Assembly (NCBI GenBank): GCA_018241445.1
Contig: JAFEDT010000006.1
Span: 1-64,000, forward strand
Origin: Pseudomonadota bacterium
GTDB lineage: Bacteria > Pseudomonadota > Gammaproteobacteria > Steroidobacterales > Steroidobacteraceae
DNA length: 64,000 nt
Direction of reading: 5' to 3'
Positions 1 to 8,283 of this stretch are shown one piece after another. Numbering within the stretch: the first letter of the stretch is position 1; every line of letters begins with the position of its first letter. Below the pieces are notes generated by a model. That model was not told where the DNA came from and did no database searches. It was given only the letters and a program-made list of their open reading frames with translations. The position numbers were made by a program, and so were the translations under genes.

Positions 1-746
1 AGTTCCTTCTGAATGGCCTTCATCTGCTCATTCAGGTAGTACTCGCGCTGGCTCTTCTCCATCTGCGCCTTGACGCGGCCGCGGATGCGCTTCTCGATCT
101 GCAGCACGTCCATCTCGCTCTCGATCGCGACCAGCACGTGCTCGAGGCGCTTGCGCACGTCGAGGATCTCCAGCACCTTCTGCTTCTCGGCCAGCTTCAG
201 CGACATGTGCGCCGCGACCGTGTCCGCCAGGCGGCCCGCCTGGTCGATGCCCGCCAGCGCCGTCAGCACTTCCGGCGGCACCTTCTTGTTGAGCTTCACG
301 TACTGCTCGAACTGCGAGATCACCGAGCGCCCGAGGACGTCCATCTCCTTCTCGTCGTAGACTTCCGCATCCGGCAGCAGCGATGCGTCGCAGGAGTAGT
401 AGTCACCGGTGTGCAGCTTCTCGATGCGCGCCCGGTCGACGCCCTCGACCAGCACCTTCACCGTGCCGTCGGGCAGCTTCACCAGCTGCAGGATGGTTGC
501 GACCGTGGCGATGCGGTACAGGTCGTCCGCCTTCGGGTCGTCCACGTCCGCCTGCTTCTGCGCCACCAGCATGATGCGCTTGTCGCTGCGCATGGCCACG
601 TCCAGCGCCTGGATGGACTTCTCACGCCCGACGAACAGCGGCAGCACCATGTGGGGATAGACCACCACATCGCGCAGCGGCAGCACCGGGATGTTATGCA
701 GTTCGGGCTGGGAGGCGGGGGCGGCGGGAGCGGTATTGTCGGACAC
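1..746 (-). CDS. lon: Lon protease, N-terminal part (cut by window edge)
   Basis: ATP-dependent AAA+ serine protease of the cytoplasm that degrades misfolded and regulatory proteins. About 248 codons are present, covering the N-terminal substrate-recognition (LAN) domain: the PVLPLRDVVVYPHMVLPLFVGR-like region near residue 20 and the following coiled-coil entry (QMEKSQREYYLNEQMKAIQ near residue 235), both diagnostic of Lon. The ATPase and Ser-Lys protease domains lie beyond the left edge. I chose the GTG at 744-746, read as V/M-S-D-N-T, because the Lon homology starts soon after it and a GAGGG lies just upstream. It follows clpX by 120 bp in the same direction, the classic clpX-lon order, and has its own heat-shock-like promoter. 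Confidence 0.95.
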   Translation of the reverse strand, partial: MSDNTAPAAPASQPELHNIPVLPLRDVVVYPHMVLPLFVGREKSIQALDVAMRSDKRIMLVAQKQADVDDPKADDLYRIATVATILQLVKLPDGTVKVLVEGVDRARIEKLHTGDYYSCDASLLPDAEVYDEKEMDVLGRSVISQFEQYVKLNKKVPPEVLTALAGIDQAGRLADTVAAHMSLKLAEKQKVLEILDVRKRLEHVLVAIESEMDVLQIEKRIRGRVKAQMEKSQREYYLNEQMKAIQKE

Positions 747-789
747 AGGGGGCCCTCATTGGCGCGAATCGCGTGGGAAGTGTAGCGGG

Positions 790-818
790 AATTGCGGGCG
801 CCCGACCCACGTTTCAAG
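790..818 (-). promoter_or_regulatory. Putative sigma-32 (heat-shock) promoter of lon
   Basis: On the minus strand CTTGAAA (812-818) is followed after 13 bp by CCCGCAATT (790-798). This matches the sigma-32 pattern CTTGAAA-N13-15-CCCCATnT well at the -35 and partly at the -10. It lies about 45 bp before the lon GTG. The E. coli lon gene has a sigma-32 promoter at the same place, so the match is expected; activity is inferred. Confidence 0.6.
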
Positions 819-866
819 GCCCGGCACTGCCCTCAACCTGGGGATCCGGCTCCCTTCCGGGCCAGG

Positions 867-2177
867 CTAATGGCTGCCGGAAACCCGCCTCGGCTCCTCC
901 GCCGCAGCACGCCGCGCCTCGTCGGATCCGTACACCACATACGGCTTGCTCTGCCCCTCGATCACGGCCTCGTCCACCACGATCTTGGCCACGTTTCTCA
1001 TCGAGGGCAGCTCGTACATGGTGTCCAGCAGCACCGTCTCCAGGATGGTGCGCAGCCCGCGCGCGCCGGTCTTGCGCTGCATGGCGCGATTGGCCACGGC
1101 GCGCAGCGCCTCGTCACGGAACTCCAGCTCCGCGCCTTCCATCTCGAACAGGCGCCGGTACTGCTTGGTCAGCGCGTTCTTCGGCTCCGTCAGGATGGAG
1201 ATCAGCGCCGCCTCGTCCAGTTCGTCCAGCGTCGCCACCACCGGCAGGCGCCCGACGAACTCCGGGATCAGTCCGTACTTGATGAGGTCCTCGGGCTCCG
1301 CGTCGTGGAACAGGTCGCTGCCGTGCGGGCGCGATTTGACGTCGCGCACCTCGGAGGTGAAGCCGATGCCGCTCTTCTGCGTGCGGTTGAGGATGATCTT
1401 TTCCAGCCCGGCGAAAGCGCCGCCACAGATGAACAGGATGTTGCTGGTGTCGACCTGCAGGAACTCCTGCTGCGGATGTTTGCGGCCACCCTGCGGCGGC
1501 ACCGAGGCGATGGTGCCCTCGATCAGCTTCAGCAGCGCCTGCTGCACGCCCTCACCGGAGACGTCGCGGGTGATCGACGGGTTGTCGGACTTGCGCGAGA
1601 TCTTGTCGATCTCGTCGATGTAGACAATGCCGGTCTGCGCCTTCTCGACGTCGTAGTCGCACTTCTGCAGCAGCTTCTGGATGATGTTCTCGACATCCTC
1701 GCCGACGTAGCCGGCCTCCGTCAGCGTGGTCGCATCCGCGATCGTGAACGGCACGTTGAGCAGCCGCGCCAGCGTCTCCGCCAGCAGGGTCTTGCCGCAA
1801 CCGGTGGGGCCGATCAGCAGGATGTTGCTCTTGGCGATCTCGACCCCGTCCTTGGCACGGGCACCGCCGCGGGTCTGCAGGCGCTTGTAGTGGTTGTACA
1901 CCGCCACTGACAGCACCTTCTTGGCGCGTTCCTGGCCGATGACATACTCGTCCAGGACCTTCTTGATCTCGTGGGGCTTGGGCAGCTTGTCGCGCGCCCG
2001 CTCCGCGCGGTCTTCCAGCTCCTCGCGGATGATGTCGTTGCACAGCTCCACGCATTCGTCGCAGACGAATACCGAGGGGCCGGCGATGAGTTTGCGAACC
2101 TCGTGCTGGCTCTTCCCGCAAAAGGAGCAATAGAGCAGCTTGCCGTCGTCGTGGCGATTGCGGGAGTCTTCAGTCAT
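867..2177 (-). CDS. clpX: ClpX, ATP-binding specificity subunit of ClpXP
   Basis: Hexameric AAA+ unfoldase that recognises tagged or native substrates and feeds them to ClpP in the cytoplasm. The 436-residue protein has the usual length. An N-terminal C4 zinc domain uses C17, C20, C39 and C42. Walker A is GPTGCGKT at 123-130, the GYVGEDVE pore loop follows, and Walker B reads IVYIDEIDK. The sensor/arginine-finger region [12 protein letters not shown] and the C-terminal GARGLR motif are intact. It lies 174 bp after clpP with its own promoter candidate, and 120 bp before lon. The ATG at 2177 begins MTEDSRNRH, a normal ClpX start. Confidence 0.98.
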   Translation of the reverse strand: MTEDSRNRHDDGKLLYCSFCGKSQHEVRKLIAGPSVFVCDECVELCNDIIREELEDRAERARDKLPKPHEIKKVLDEYVIGQERAKKVLSVAVYNHYKRLQTRGGARAKDGVEIAKSNILLIGPTGCGKTLLAETLARLLNVPFTIADATTLTEAGYVGEDVENIIQKLLQKCDYDVEKAQTGIVYIDEIDKISRKSDNPSITRDVSGEGVQQALLKLIEGTIASVPPQGGRKHPQQEFLQVDTSNILFICGGAFAGLEKIILNRTQKSGIGFTSEVRDVKSRPHGSDLFHDAEPEDLIKYGLIPEFVGRLPVVATLDELDEAALISILTEPKNALTKQYRRLFEMEGAELEFRDEALRAVANRAMQRKTGARGLRTILETVLLDTMYELPSMRNVAKIVVDEAVIEGQSKPYVVYGSDEARRAAAEEPRRVSGSH

Positions 2178-2238
2178 CGAGGTCCCTCACACCTTTCGCC
2201 CTGTCGCCATGTGCGCACATACCAGACCAGGGCAACCG

Positions 2239-2268
2239 TTTATAGCACGCCGTCCGGCTTTCAAGCAA
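2239..2268 (-). promoter_or_regulatory. Putative clpX promoter with heat-shock-like -35
   Basis: In the clpP-clpX gap the minus strand reads CTTGAAAG (2258-2265), a full sigma-32 -35 core, followed 14 bp later by TATAAA (2239-2244), a sigma-70-type -10. The TTGCTT at 2263-2268 gives an alternative sigma-70 pairing with an 18-bp spacer. The sigma-32 -10 (CCCCATnT) is not seen, so the sigma factor is uncertain. It would allow clpX expression independent of clpP. Confidence 0.45.
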
Positions 2269-2351
2269 AGCACCAGTTCACAGCTAACTCATTAGTCTGT
2301 AACGGGATTTGTAAGATATTCCGCGGGAGCCACCCGCCTGGGCCGCGCCTT

Positions 2352-2984
2352 TCAGGCCGCCTTGCCGGCCCCGGTGTTCACCGGCCCGCCGCGCTTGTCC
2401 AGCACCCCGTCAATCAGGCCGTAGCGCGTGGCCTCTTCCCACCCCATGAACCGGTCGCGGTCGGTGTCCTGGCGGATCTGCTCGACACTCTGCCCCGTGT
2501 GCTTCGCCAGAATCGTGTCCAGGCGCTTGCGGGTCTCGAGGATCTCGCGCGCCTGGATCTCCATGTCCACCGCCTGGCCCTGCATGCCGCCGTGGGGCTG
2601 GTGGATCATCACCCGCGCGTGCGGCAGGCAGAAGCGCTTGCCCTTGGCGCCGCCAGCCAGGAGCACAGCGCCCATGCTGGCCGCCTGGCCGATGCAGATG
2701 CTGCTCACGTCCGGCTTGATGAACTGCATGGTGTCGTAGATCGCCAGGCCCGCCGTCACCACGCCGCCGGGCGAGTTTATGTATAACGCGATGTCCTTCT
2801 CGGGGTTCTCCGACTCCAGGAACAGCATCTGCGCGACCACGATGTTCGCCATGTAGTCGTCCACGGGACCAACCACGAAAATCAGGCGTTCCTTCAGCAG
2901 GCGCGAGTAGATGTCGTAGGCGCGCTCGCCGCGGGCGGTCTGCTCGACCACCATGGGTACCAGATTCAGGGCTCGCTCGTTCAT
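2352..2984 (-). CDS. clpP: ClpP, ATP-dependent Clp protease proteolytic subunit
   Basis: Tetradecameric cytoplasmic serine protease that works with ClpX (and ClpA). Catalytic triad: S103 in [10 protein letters not shown]128 in MIHQPHGG, and Asp near 177 in DTDRDRF. The 210-residue length, including a short N-terminal propeptide-like stretch, is typical. Its ATG overlaps the tig stop codon by 4 bp (ATGA at 2981-2984), so translation is probably coupled to tig. clpX follows downstream. Confidence 0.98.
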   Translation of the reverse strand: MNERALNLVPMVVEQTARGERAYDIYSRLLKERLIFVVGPVDDYMANIVVAQMLFLESENPEKDIALYINSPGGVVTAGLAIYDTMQFIKPDVSSICIGQAASMGAVLLAGGAKGKRFCLPHARVMIHQPHGGMQGQAVDMEIQAREILETRKRLDTILAKHTGQSVEQIRQDTDRDRFMGWEEATRYGLIDGVLDKRGGPVNTGAGKAA

Positions 2985-4372
2985 GTACCGCCTGCCTGTT
3001 CGTGCTGATGACCGGCATGATCATGTGGCTCACCTGCCGCAGGATCAAGATGCCCCGCCTCCCCCTGTGCGGCGCCGGTGCGGCCGAAGCCGGTCAGCTC
3101 GCTGAAATTCGTGGGTTTGTCGGTCGCCCGCGCCCGCTCGCTCAGCCAGTCGATCACCTGGTCCTCCAGCGTCGCCGCCTCGACCTGGCGCATGGCCTCG
3201 GGGTTCTGCAGGTAGGCGCGCTGCGCGTCCTCGGGATTGGGATGACTCTCCACAATCTCCGTCAGCCGTGCGCGCAGGCGCTCGCGGTCGACCGTCAGCC
3301 CCTGGCTCTGCACGATCTGCGACACCAGCAAGCCCAGCGCTGCGCGGCGCCGCGCGGGCTCCTCGAAGGTCTGGCGCGGCGGCAACTGGTTCACGTCCTG
3401 AATGCCGAAACGGCGCGCGGTGTCGAGCTGCAGCTGCTGCACCTGCTCGTCCACCATCGCGCGCGGCACCTCGATGGGATTGGCGCGGAACAGCCCGTCA
3501 AGCAGCTGGCCCCGCACGCGCCGGCGGATCACGTCGGCAAGTTCGCGCTCCATGCTGCGGCGGACTTCCGCGCGCATCTCGGGGAGCCCGCCCTCCTCCA
3601 CGCCGTAGGCCTTGCAGAAAGCCTCGTCCACCTCGGGCAGGGATTGCTCCTCGACCGCCTTGATCTGCAGGTCGACCTCGGCCGCCTGGCCGGCCAGCTT
3701 CTTGTCCGGGTGATTCGGCGCGAAGGTCACGGCGATGGTGCGCTGCTCGCCCGCCCGCACACCCTGCAGGCCCGCCTCCAGCTCCGGCATCGTCTGGTGC
3801 GCACCCAGGACAATGCGCACGTCCTTGTATTCGCCGCCGTCGATCTTCCTGCCGCCCATCCGGGTCTGGTAGTCCAGGGTGATGCGGTCGGTGTCGCGGG
3901 CGGGGCGGTCCACCGGCGTGAACTGCGGGCGCTGCTGGCGCATGTTCTGCACCATCGCGTCGACGTCGGCGTCGGTGACCACAGCGGTGGGGCGTTCGAT
4001 CTCGATGGTCTCCGGCGGATTGAGGCGGATCTCCGGCAGCACCTCGAAGTGCGCCGCGTACTTCAGATCCGCGTCCGGCCCCATGGCGAGCGGCTCGATG
4101 CGCGGGCCTGCCGCCGGCTTCAGGCCCTCCTGGGTCACCGCCTGGGCGAAGGAGCTGCGCATGAGGTCACCCATGACCTCCGCGCGAACCTGCTCTCCGA
4201 ACTGCTTGGTAACCACCGCCAGCGGCGCCTTGCCGGGACGGAAGCCCTTGAGGCGCGCGGTGCGCGACAGGCGCTTCAGGCGCTCCTGCACTTCGCGGCT
4301 GACCTCGTTGGCGGGCACTGCGACTTCGAGGCGCCGCGACAATCCGCCGGTATCAGACAGGGAAACTTGCAT
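2981..4372 (-). CDS. tig: Trigger factor with a His-rich C-terminal tail
   Basis: Ribosome-bound chaperone with peptidyl-prolyl isomerase activity that meets nascent chains at the exit tunnel. The ribosome-binding signature [12 protein letters not shown] lies near residue 45. The FKBP-type PPIase domain spans about 155-245, and the helical chaperone domain follows. Start: the reading frame stays open upstream into the tRNA, but [10 protein letters not shown] at 4372 matches the E. coli start, and AGAGG lies 10 bp before it; ATG at 4378 is the alternative. At 463 residues it is about 30 longer than the E. coli protein. The extra end after the [10 protein letters not shown] stretch is rich in His, Gly and Asp/Glu (five His in about 20 residues), which is unusual for Tig and suggests metal binding. 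It overlaps clpP by 4 bp. Confidence 0.95.
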   Translation of the reverse strand: MQVSLSDTGGLSRRLEVAVPANEVSREVQERLKRLSRTARLKGFRPGKAPLAVVTKQFGEQVRAEVMGDLMRSSFAQAVTQEGLKPAAGPRIEPLAMGPDADLKYAAHFEVLPEIRLNPPETIEIERPTAVVTDADVDAMVQNMRQQRPQFTPVDRPARDTDRITLDYQTRMGGRKIDGGEYKDVRIVLGAHQTMPELEAGLQGVRAGEQRTIAVTFAPNHPDKKLAGQAAEVDLQIKAVEEQSLPEVDEAFCKAYGVEEGGLPEMRAEVRRSMERELADVIRRRVRGQLLDGLFRANPIEVPRAMVDEQVQQLQLDTARRFGIQDVNQLPPRQTFEEPARRRAALGLLVSQIVQSQGLTVDRERLRARLTEIVESHPNPEDAQRAYLQNPEAMRQVEAATLEDQVIDWLSERARATDKPTNFSELTGFGRTGAAQGEAGHLDPAAGEPHDHAGHQHEQAGGT

Positions 4373-4411
4373 CGACATCAATCCTCTGGGAGCAACACGA
4401 TCCTCTGGGTA

Positions 4412-4429
4412 CCACTCCCAAGGGAGTGG
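4412..4429. repeat. Perfect inverted repeat between tRNA-Leu and tig
   Basis: CCACTCCC-AA-GGGAGTGG, an 8-bp perfect hairpin 3 bp past the CCA end of tRNA-Leu. It has no T-run, so it is more likely a processing or stability element in a tRNA-Leu/tig co-transcript than a classical terminator. Two copies of CCTCTGGG (around 4383 and 4402) flank the gap to tig. Confidence 0.5.
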
Positions 4430-4432
4430 AAC

Positions 4433-4517
4433 TGGTGCGAAAGGAGGGACTCGAACCCTCACGGGTTTCCCCACTGGAACCTAAATCCAGCGCGTCTACC
4501 AGTTCCGCCACTTTCGC
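4433..4517 (-). tRNA. tRNA-Leu (anticodon UAG)
   Basis: An 85-nt class II tRNA with encoded CCA. The acceptor stem GCGAAAG pairs with CTTTCGC. The anticodon arm is CTGGA-TTTAGGT-TCCAG, giving anticodon TAG. The long variable arm is typical of Leu, and the T-arm is GGGTTCGAGTCCC. It is immediately upstream of tig in the same direction, as tRNA genes are in Pseudomonas. Confidence 0.97.
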
Positions 4518-4577
4518 CCGCACCCTCGTGCCACACGGATATGCCGCCAGGGAGGGAGCGTGCGCCGGGGTCGCGAA

Positions 4578-4583
4578 ATTATA
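4578..4583 (-). promoter_or_regulatory. -10 element (TATAAT) upstream of tRNA-Leu
   Basis: The minus strand has a perfect TATAAT about 60 bp before the tRNA-Leu 5' end. No good -35 lies at 16-18 bp (TTGCCG is 21 bp away), so the promoter is only probable. It could drive tRNA-Leu-tig-clpP. Confidence 0.4.
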
Positions 4584-4748
4584 GCCGATAGGCCCTGCGC
4601 CATGCGGCAAAGCGGGCCAAAGGGGCCCGTGCCCGCGCCTGCACCGCGGTCCTGCGTCAGACTCCTCCGGGCGGCAGGGTTAGGCCTGGGCTACCGTGGC
4701 CCCTGAAGCCCCCGCCGCCCCACCGCTACCAGGCAGGGCACGTGCGGG

Positions 4749-6026
4749 TCATCCCGCGGTCAGCTTGTCCGCCGTGGCCTGCAGGCTCGCGAGCTTGCCC
4801 GTCCCGTAACCGGCCTGGATCTGCTCGAAGGATTCAAAGCGCCCGAGGAGCCTGAGGGTCTCCTTTGGATAGAACGGCAGGTAGAGCGTGCGTCGCGGAC
4901 CCCGCCCGGCAGGCGGCGGACCCGCATGGTTGGTACAGGAGAAGTGTATGGTCACATCCCCGGGCTCGGTGTCCAGCGCGACGGCGTTCGGGGCATCGGC
5001 CAGCATGCGGTTGAGTGAGGTGTGGGTGAGCTTGCCGTGCGTGCCCCCCATCGCCCACAGCTGCGAGCTTTGCGGTCCCGCGGCGTCGAGATGAATGCCG
5101 ATATTGATGGAGGGGCACATGATGCAGTGCCCGCCCAGGCCACAGTCGGTGTGCCAGCCCAGGTTCGCCGCAATGCTGTCGCCGATTTTTTCGCCGGCCC
5201 CGAATGGCTTGAGTACCGTCAGCGCGCCCTGGCCGCGATCGTGCAGCGGAACCAGGTCGCGCCTGGCAAGCGCCGCGAGTTGCCGCACCGTGGCGTCCTC
5301 GTCCATGAGCGAGCGGATCAACTCCGAGTATTCCGACAGGAACATGAGCCGGTAGGGAAAGCGCTCGCCGGTGGTCTGGTTGTCTGCCCACCACGAAAAC
5401 GGGCTGTTTTCCACGGCGGCGGCGCGCAGCCGGTCGACTTCCCGCGATAACTCCTGCCGCCGGTGCGCCAGCGCGCCGCGCACCACGATAAATCCGGCAG
5501 TCTCCAGGAAGTGCGCCATCGCCTGCGGATCATCGTCCAGCGTGAAGCTGCGCCGCAGATCCAGCGGCGCGCCGGCGGCATCGAGCAGCGGCTGATGCGC
5601 GTCGAATATCTCCTGGCCCGTGTACAGGCTTGCAAGTGCAGGAGCCCAGATATCCCAGGTCTCCATGTCGCCACGCAGCATACGAATCGACTGCGCCAGC
5701 ACCAGGCCGGCGACCGTGCGGAACCCGTTCACATACTGCTGCCAGGCCCGCGTCTCGATCTCCACCAGGGTCGCGGCGTCATCGCGGACGCCGGGCTCGA
5801 TCCGTATCGCGCCCTGTTCGCAGACATAACTGCAGGCGCGGCCGTCGGTAAGGCGCAGCGCGAAGGGCGGTGCGCCGCTGACATCCCACGCGACCCGGCG
5901 GTTGCCGCCGGCGGCGAGCCGCCGCGGCAACTCCCCGCCATGGAACTCATCGAAGTCCCAGGCAGGCAGTCCCCACGGCTCGAAATCGCCGACCCTCTGA
6001 TTCCTCTGGATATGCGCGTGTTGCAC
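4749..6026 (-). CDS. Phytanoyl-CoA dioxygenase-like 2OG-Fe(II) oxygenase
   Basis: Probable non-haem iron, 2-oxoglutarate-dependent oxygenase, cytoplasmic, substrate unknown. The C-terminal half has the facial-triad pattern of the PhyH family: H292-x-D294 in GWHTDCGLGGH, a distal H367 in CTNHAGPPP, and a 2OG-binding Arg in GPRRTLYLPFY. A further conserved PhyH-like stretch is the L/GAFIVVRGAL region near residue 170. The first roughly 160 residues match nothing I recognise and may be a family-specific domain. The start is GTG at 6026 with AAGG upstream. It is divergent from an IclR regulator across a 74-bp gap that holds an 18-bp palindrome, so control by that regulator is likely. No signal peptide is seen. 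Confidence 0.65.
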   Translation of the reverse strand: MQHAHIQRNQRVGDFEPWGLPAWDFDEFHGGELPRRLAAGGNRRVAWDVSGAPPFALRLTDGRACSYVCEQGAIRIEPGVRDDAATLVEIETRAWQQYVNGFRTVAGLVLAQSIRMLRGDMETWDIWAPALASLYTGQEIFDAHQPLLDAAGAPLDLRRSFTLDDDPQAMAHFLETAGFIVVRGALAHRRQELSREVDRLRAAAVENSPFSWWADNQTTGERFPYRLMFLSEYSELIRSLMDEDATVRQLAALARRDLVPLHDRGQGALTVLKPFGAGEKIGDSIAANLGWHTDCGLGGHCIMCPSINIGIHLDAAGPQSSQLWAMGGTHGKLTHTSLNRMLADAPNAVALDTEPGDVTIHFSCTNHAGPPPAGRGPRRTLYLPFYPKETLRLLGRFESFEQIQAGYGTGKLASLQATADKLTAG

Positions 6027-6040
6027 GGCCGCCTTCCGGG

Positions 6041-6069
6041 TTGACAGGGTGAATGTTTGTTCCTAATAT
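6041..6069 (+). promoter_or_regulatory. Near-consensus sigma-70 promoter of the iclR-type gene
   Basis: TTGACA (6041-6046), exactly 17 bp, then TAATAT (6064-6069). Predicted transcription start is near 6076, about 25 bp before the ATG at 6101. Such a strong promoter for a regulator suggests it needs repression, and the -10 lies inside the palindrome at 6059-6076. Confidence 0.75.
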
Positions 6070-6076
6070 TAGGAAC
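6059..6076. promoter_or_regulatory. 18-bp perfect palindrome, likely IclR-family operator
   Basis: GTTCCTAATATTAGGAAC is its own reverse complement. It covers the -10 of the rightward promoter and lies 33 bp before the start of the leftward oxygenase gene. IclR-family proteins often bind such palindromes in divergent gaps. Binding by the adjacent regulator, and autoregulation, are inferred from position. Confidence 0.7.
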
Positions 6077-6100
6077 TATATTCCGTATATTTGAGATCCT

Positions 6101-6994
6101 ATGACTGCCTCTCCCCCAACGTCAAGGGCCATCGGCGTCCTCGAGGCACTGGCAGCGAGCCCCGAAGGCCTGTCGTCATCGGCGGTGGCACGCAGGCTGG
6201 GCCTGACCACCTCCACCGTCGCCCTCATTCTCGCGACCCTGGACGAGCTCGCGTATGTCGAGCGGCAGCCGGACAAGTCATACCGGCTCGGTGCGGGCGT
6301 GCTGCGCCTGCTGTCTGGTGTCCAGAGCAGGTTTCCGCTGCTCGGCGCCGCCCATGACGAACTGGCCCGCCTGTCGGCCCGGGTCGGCTGCGGGTGCGCC
6401 CTCGCGCGCATCGGCAGGGACAGCCAGGAGGTGATTCTGACCATCGGCGATGTGGCGGCCGACCTGGGAATCAGGCCCGGAGTCCGGCTGACGCTCGACC
6501 CTCCACATGGCCTGGTGGCAATGGCATGGCGAGGGCGAGAGGACGTCAAGTCCTGGCTGGCGAGTGCGCCCGAGCCGCTGTCCGGCGCTGACGTCGGTCG
6601 TCAACGCCGCCTCCTCGCCGACATTGCCGCGGCCGGCTTCGCGGTCTACGGCGTGCGCCACGACGCTCACGCGATGGTGACCCGGCTCAGCGGGCTATTG
6701 AGCGGGATCCAGCATGCGCCTTCCGCGAACGTTCTGCAGCAGCAGCTCGGTCAGCTCGCCTCTGTCGTGGGAGCCTATACGGCCGAGGAACTCGCCACGC
6801 GCCGGCGCCGCAGCGTGAGTTATGTGTTGGCACCGGTATTCGGCCCGGAATCGCAGCCGCGCTACCTGGTTTCGCTGCAGGTGATGCGGGATTCCGTCGG
6901 CGCCGAGGAGCTCGACGATTATGTACGGCAACTGCTGCACTCGACCCAGTTGCTCACGGCCCAGATAGGGGGCCGCGCGCCGCGCAGGGCCTGA
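6101..6994 (+). CDS. IclR-family transcriptional regulator
   Basis: Predicted DNA-binding repressor or activator with an N-terminal winged helix-turn-helix at about residues 8-65 (RAIGVLEALA, then SAVARRLGLTTSTVALILATL, YRLGAGVL). An IclR-type effector-binding domain follows to about residue 240. The 297-residue length is slightly above the usual 250-280. The protein shows weak conservation in the effector domain, so the ligand cannot be guessed. It is divergent from the PhyH-like oxygenase, the most likely target. The ATG at 6101 follows GAGAT. Confidence 0.8.
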   Translation: MTASPPTSRAIGVLEALAASPEGLSSSAVARRLGLTTSTVALILATLDELAYVERQPDKSYRLGAGVLRLLSGVQSRFPLLGAAHDELARLSARVGCGCALARIGRDSQEVILTIGDVAADLGIRPGVRLTLDPPHGLVAMAWRGREDVKSWLASAPEPLSGADVGRQRRLLADIAAAGFAVYGVRHDAHAMVTRLSGLLSGIQHAPSANVLQQQLGQLASVVGAYTAEELATRRRRSVSYVLAPVFGPESQPRYLVSLQVMRDSVGAEELDDYVRQLLHSTQLLTAQIGGRAPRRA

Positions 6995-7002
6995 TTGGCC
7001 GG

Positions 7003-8283
7003 CTACGCCGTGCGACCGCCCCGGGTGGCGTTACCGATCAGCGGCCGCGCCCACACACCAACGCTCAAAACAAACCCGAAGGTCAGATACAGGACCAGCA
7101 TGGCGGATCGCAGACCGTAGCGATCCCCGAGCCAGCCAATGACCAGGGGCACGAGCGCACCGCCCATGATCCCCGAGCACAGGATCCCGGCAAAGGGGCC
7201 GTGGTGCTGGGGCACTGAGTTCAGCCCCAGCGACACCAGCGTGGGCCACATGATCGAGGCGAAGAAGCCAATACACGGAAAGGCCAGCCGGGATGCGGCG
7301 GCGGAGCCGAACAATGCCACCGAAAGCATGCACAGCGCAGCGAGCGAAAATCCGATCAATACGCGGCGGCTGTCGAAGAACTTCAGCAAGCCCATGCCGA
7401 GGAGACAGCCGACGGTCATGAGTCCCCAGAAATAGGCCACCGCCTCAGCGCCGCCCCTGTGGGGATCAACGTGGTGGTAACGCTCGAGAAACGGGGACAT
7501 CCAGTCGGCGGTACCCTGCTCGCAACCGACGTAGGCAATCACTGCCAGCAAGTAGAGCCAGACATATGGATTGCGCAGCAGCTCCCGGTACATGGAAAGT
7601 GTACCCGCCGACTCTTCGGCCGTACGCTCCACCCGGGGCATCCGCAGCAACGCGACCAGCAGCACGCAAATCCCACAGACCACTGCAAATACCCAGTAGA
7701 TCGACGCCCACGGAAGCGCGGCGGGGGTTATGCGGCCCAGGATTGCGTACAGGCCCCGGAGATCGCCATGCCCCGGCGCCAGGTGTCCCACGAGATCCGC
7801 ATACACCAGCGGACTGACGAAGGAGGCGGCGCCGAAGACCAACTGCGCAAACGCCGAGTTGAACGCAAAATGCTCCTCGCCTCCGGCCACACGCAACAGC
7901 GGATTGATCGCAACCTGCAGCGCCGCCATGCCCGCCCCGATGACGAACAGCGACGTCACGGCAATTGAATAACCGGGGAAGGCCGCAAATCCGGCCGCAC
8001 CGAGGGTCGCCGCAGCAAAGGACGCGACCATGATGCGCTTCTCTCCCCAGCGCTCGACCGCAAAGCCCGCGGGAATCGACATCACGCCGTACGCAATGAA
8101 AAACGCGAACGGCAGGATCGCCGCCATCGTCAGCGACACGTGAAAGCCGCTGATGATGTCCGGGACCAGCGGCCCGAGAATGTTGGTGAGAAATGAGATG
8201 ACGAAAAACACGGCCAGCACCACGGCGACCAGCAAGCGGCTTCTGCCGGCGGTGGCGGCGCGCACCGCGGCCGCTGTCGTCAT
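7003..8283 (-). CDS. MFS transporter, FucP/FHS-like sugar symporter
   Basis: Inner-membrane proton-coupled transporter of about 12 membrane segments. The best clue to its class is the stretch around residues 120-165, AALQVAINPLLRVAGGEE followed by FNSAFAQLVFGAASFVSPL. It matches the NP-L...N...Q...G pattern of the fucose-galactose-glucose:H+ symporter family. The 426-residue length fits. Its ATG overlaps the upstream sulfotransferase stop by 4 bp (8280-8283), placing it last in the receptor-GH2-sulfotransferase operon. It probably imports the sugar released by the GH2 enzyme; the exact sugar is inference. Confidence 0.8.
   Translation of the reverse strand: MTTAAAVRAATAGRSRLLVAVVLAVFFVISFLTNILGPLVPDIISGFHVSLTMAAILPFAFFIAYGVMSIPAGFAVERWGEKRIMVASFAAATLGAAGFAAFPGYSIAVTSLFVIGAGMAALQVAINPLLRVAGGEEHFAFNSAFAQLVFGAASFVSPLVYADLVGHLAPGHGDLRGLYAILGRITPAALPWASIYWVFAVVCGICVLLVALLRMPRVERTAEESAGTLSMYRELLRNPYVWLYLLAVIAYVGCEQGTADWMSPFLERYHHVDPHRGGAEAVAYFWGLMTVGCLLGMGLLKFFDSRRVLIGFSLAALCMLSVALFGSAAASRLAFPCIGFFASIMWPTLVSLGLNSVPQHHGPFAGILCSGIMGGALVPLVIGWLGDRYGLRSAMLVLYLTFGFVLSVGVWARPLIGNATRGGRTA

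Noticed and set aside
792..1910. Long open frame on the plus strand across clpX
   Set aside because: Antisense shadow of clpX caused by high GC; no family motif, low-complexity composition.
4373..4474. N-terminal extension of trigger factor
   Set aside because: It is the translated tRNA-Leu region; Tig starts at MQVSL.
3002..4591. 529-codon plus-strand frame across tig and tRNA-Leu
   Set aside because: Shadow of tig; runs through the tRNA gene and has no recognisable domain.
4749..6026. Ectoine or antibiotic hydroxylase assignment for the PhyH-like protein
   Set aside because: Only the general PhyH fold motifs are visible; no ectoine genes or biosynthetic cluster nearby.
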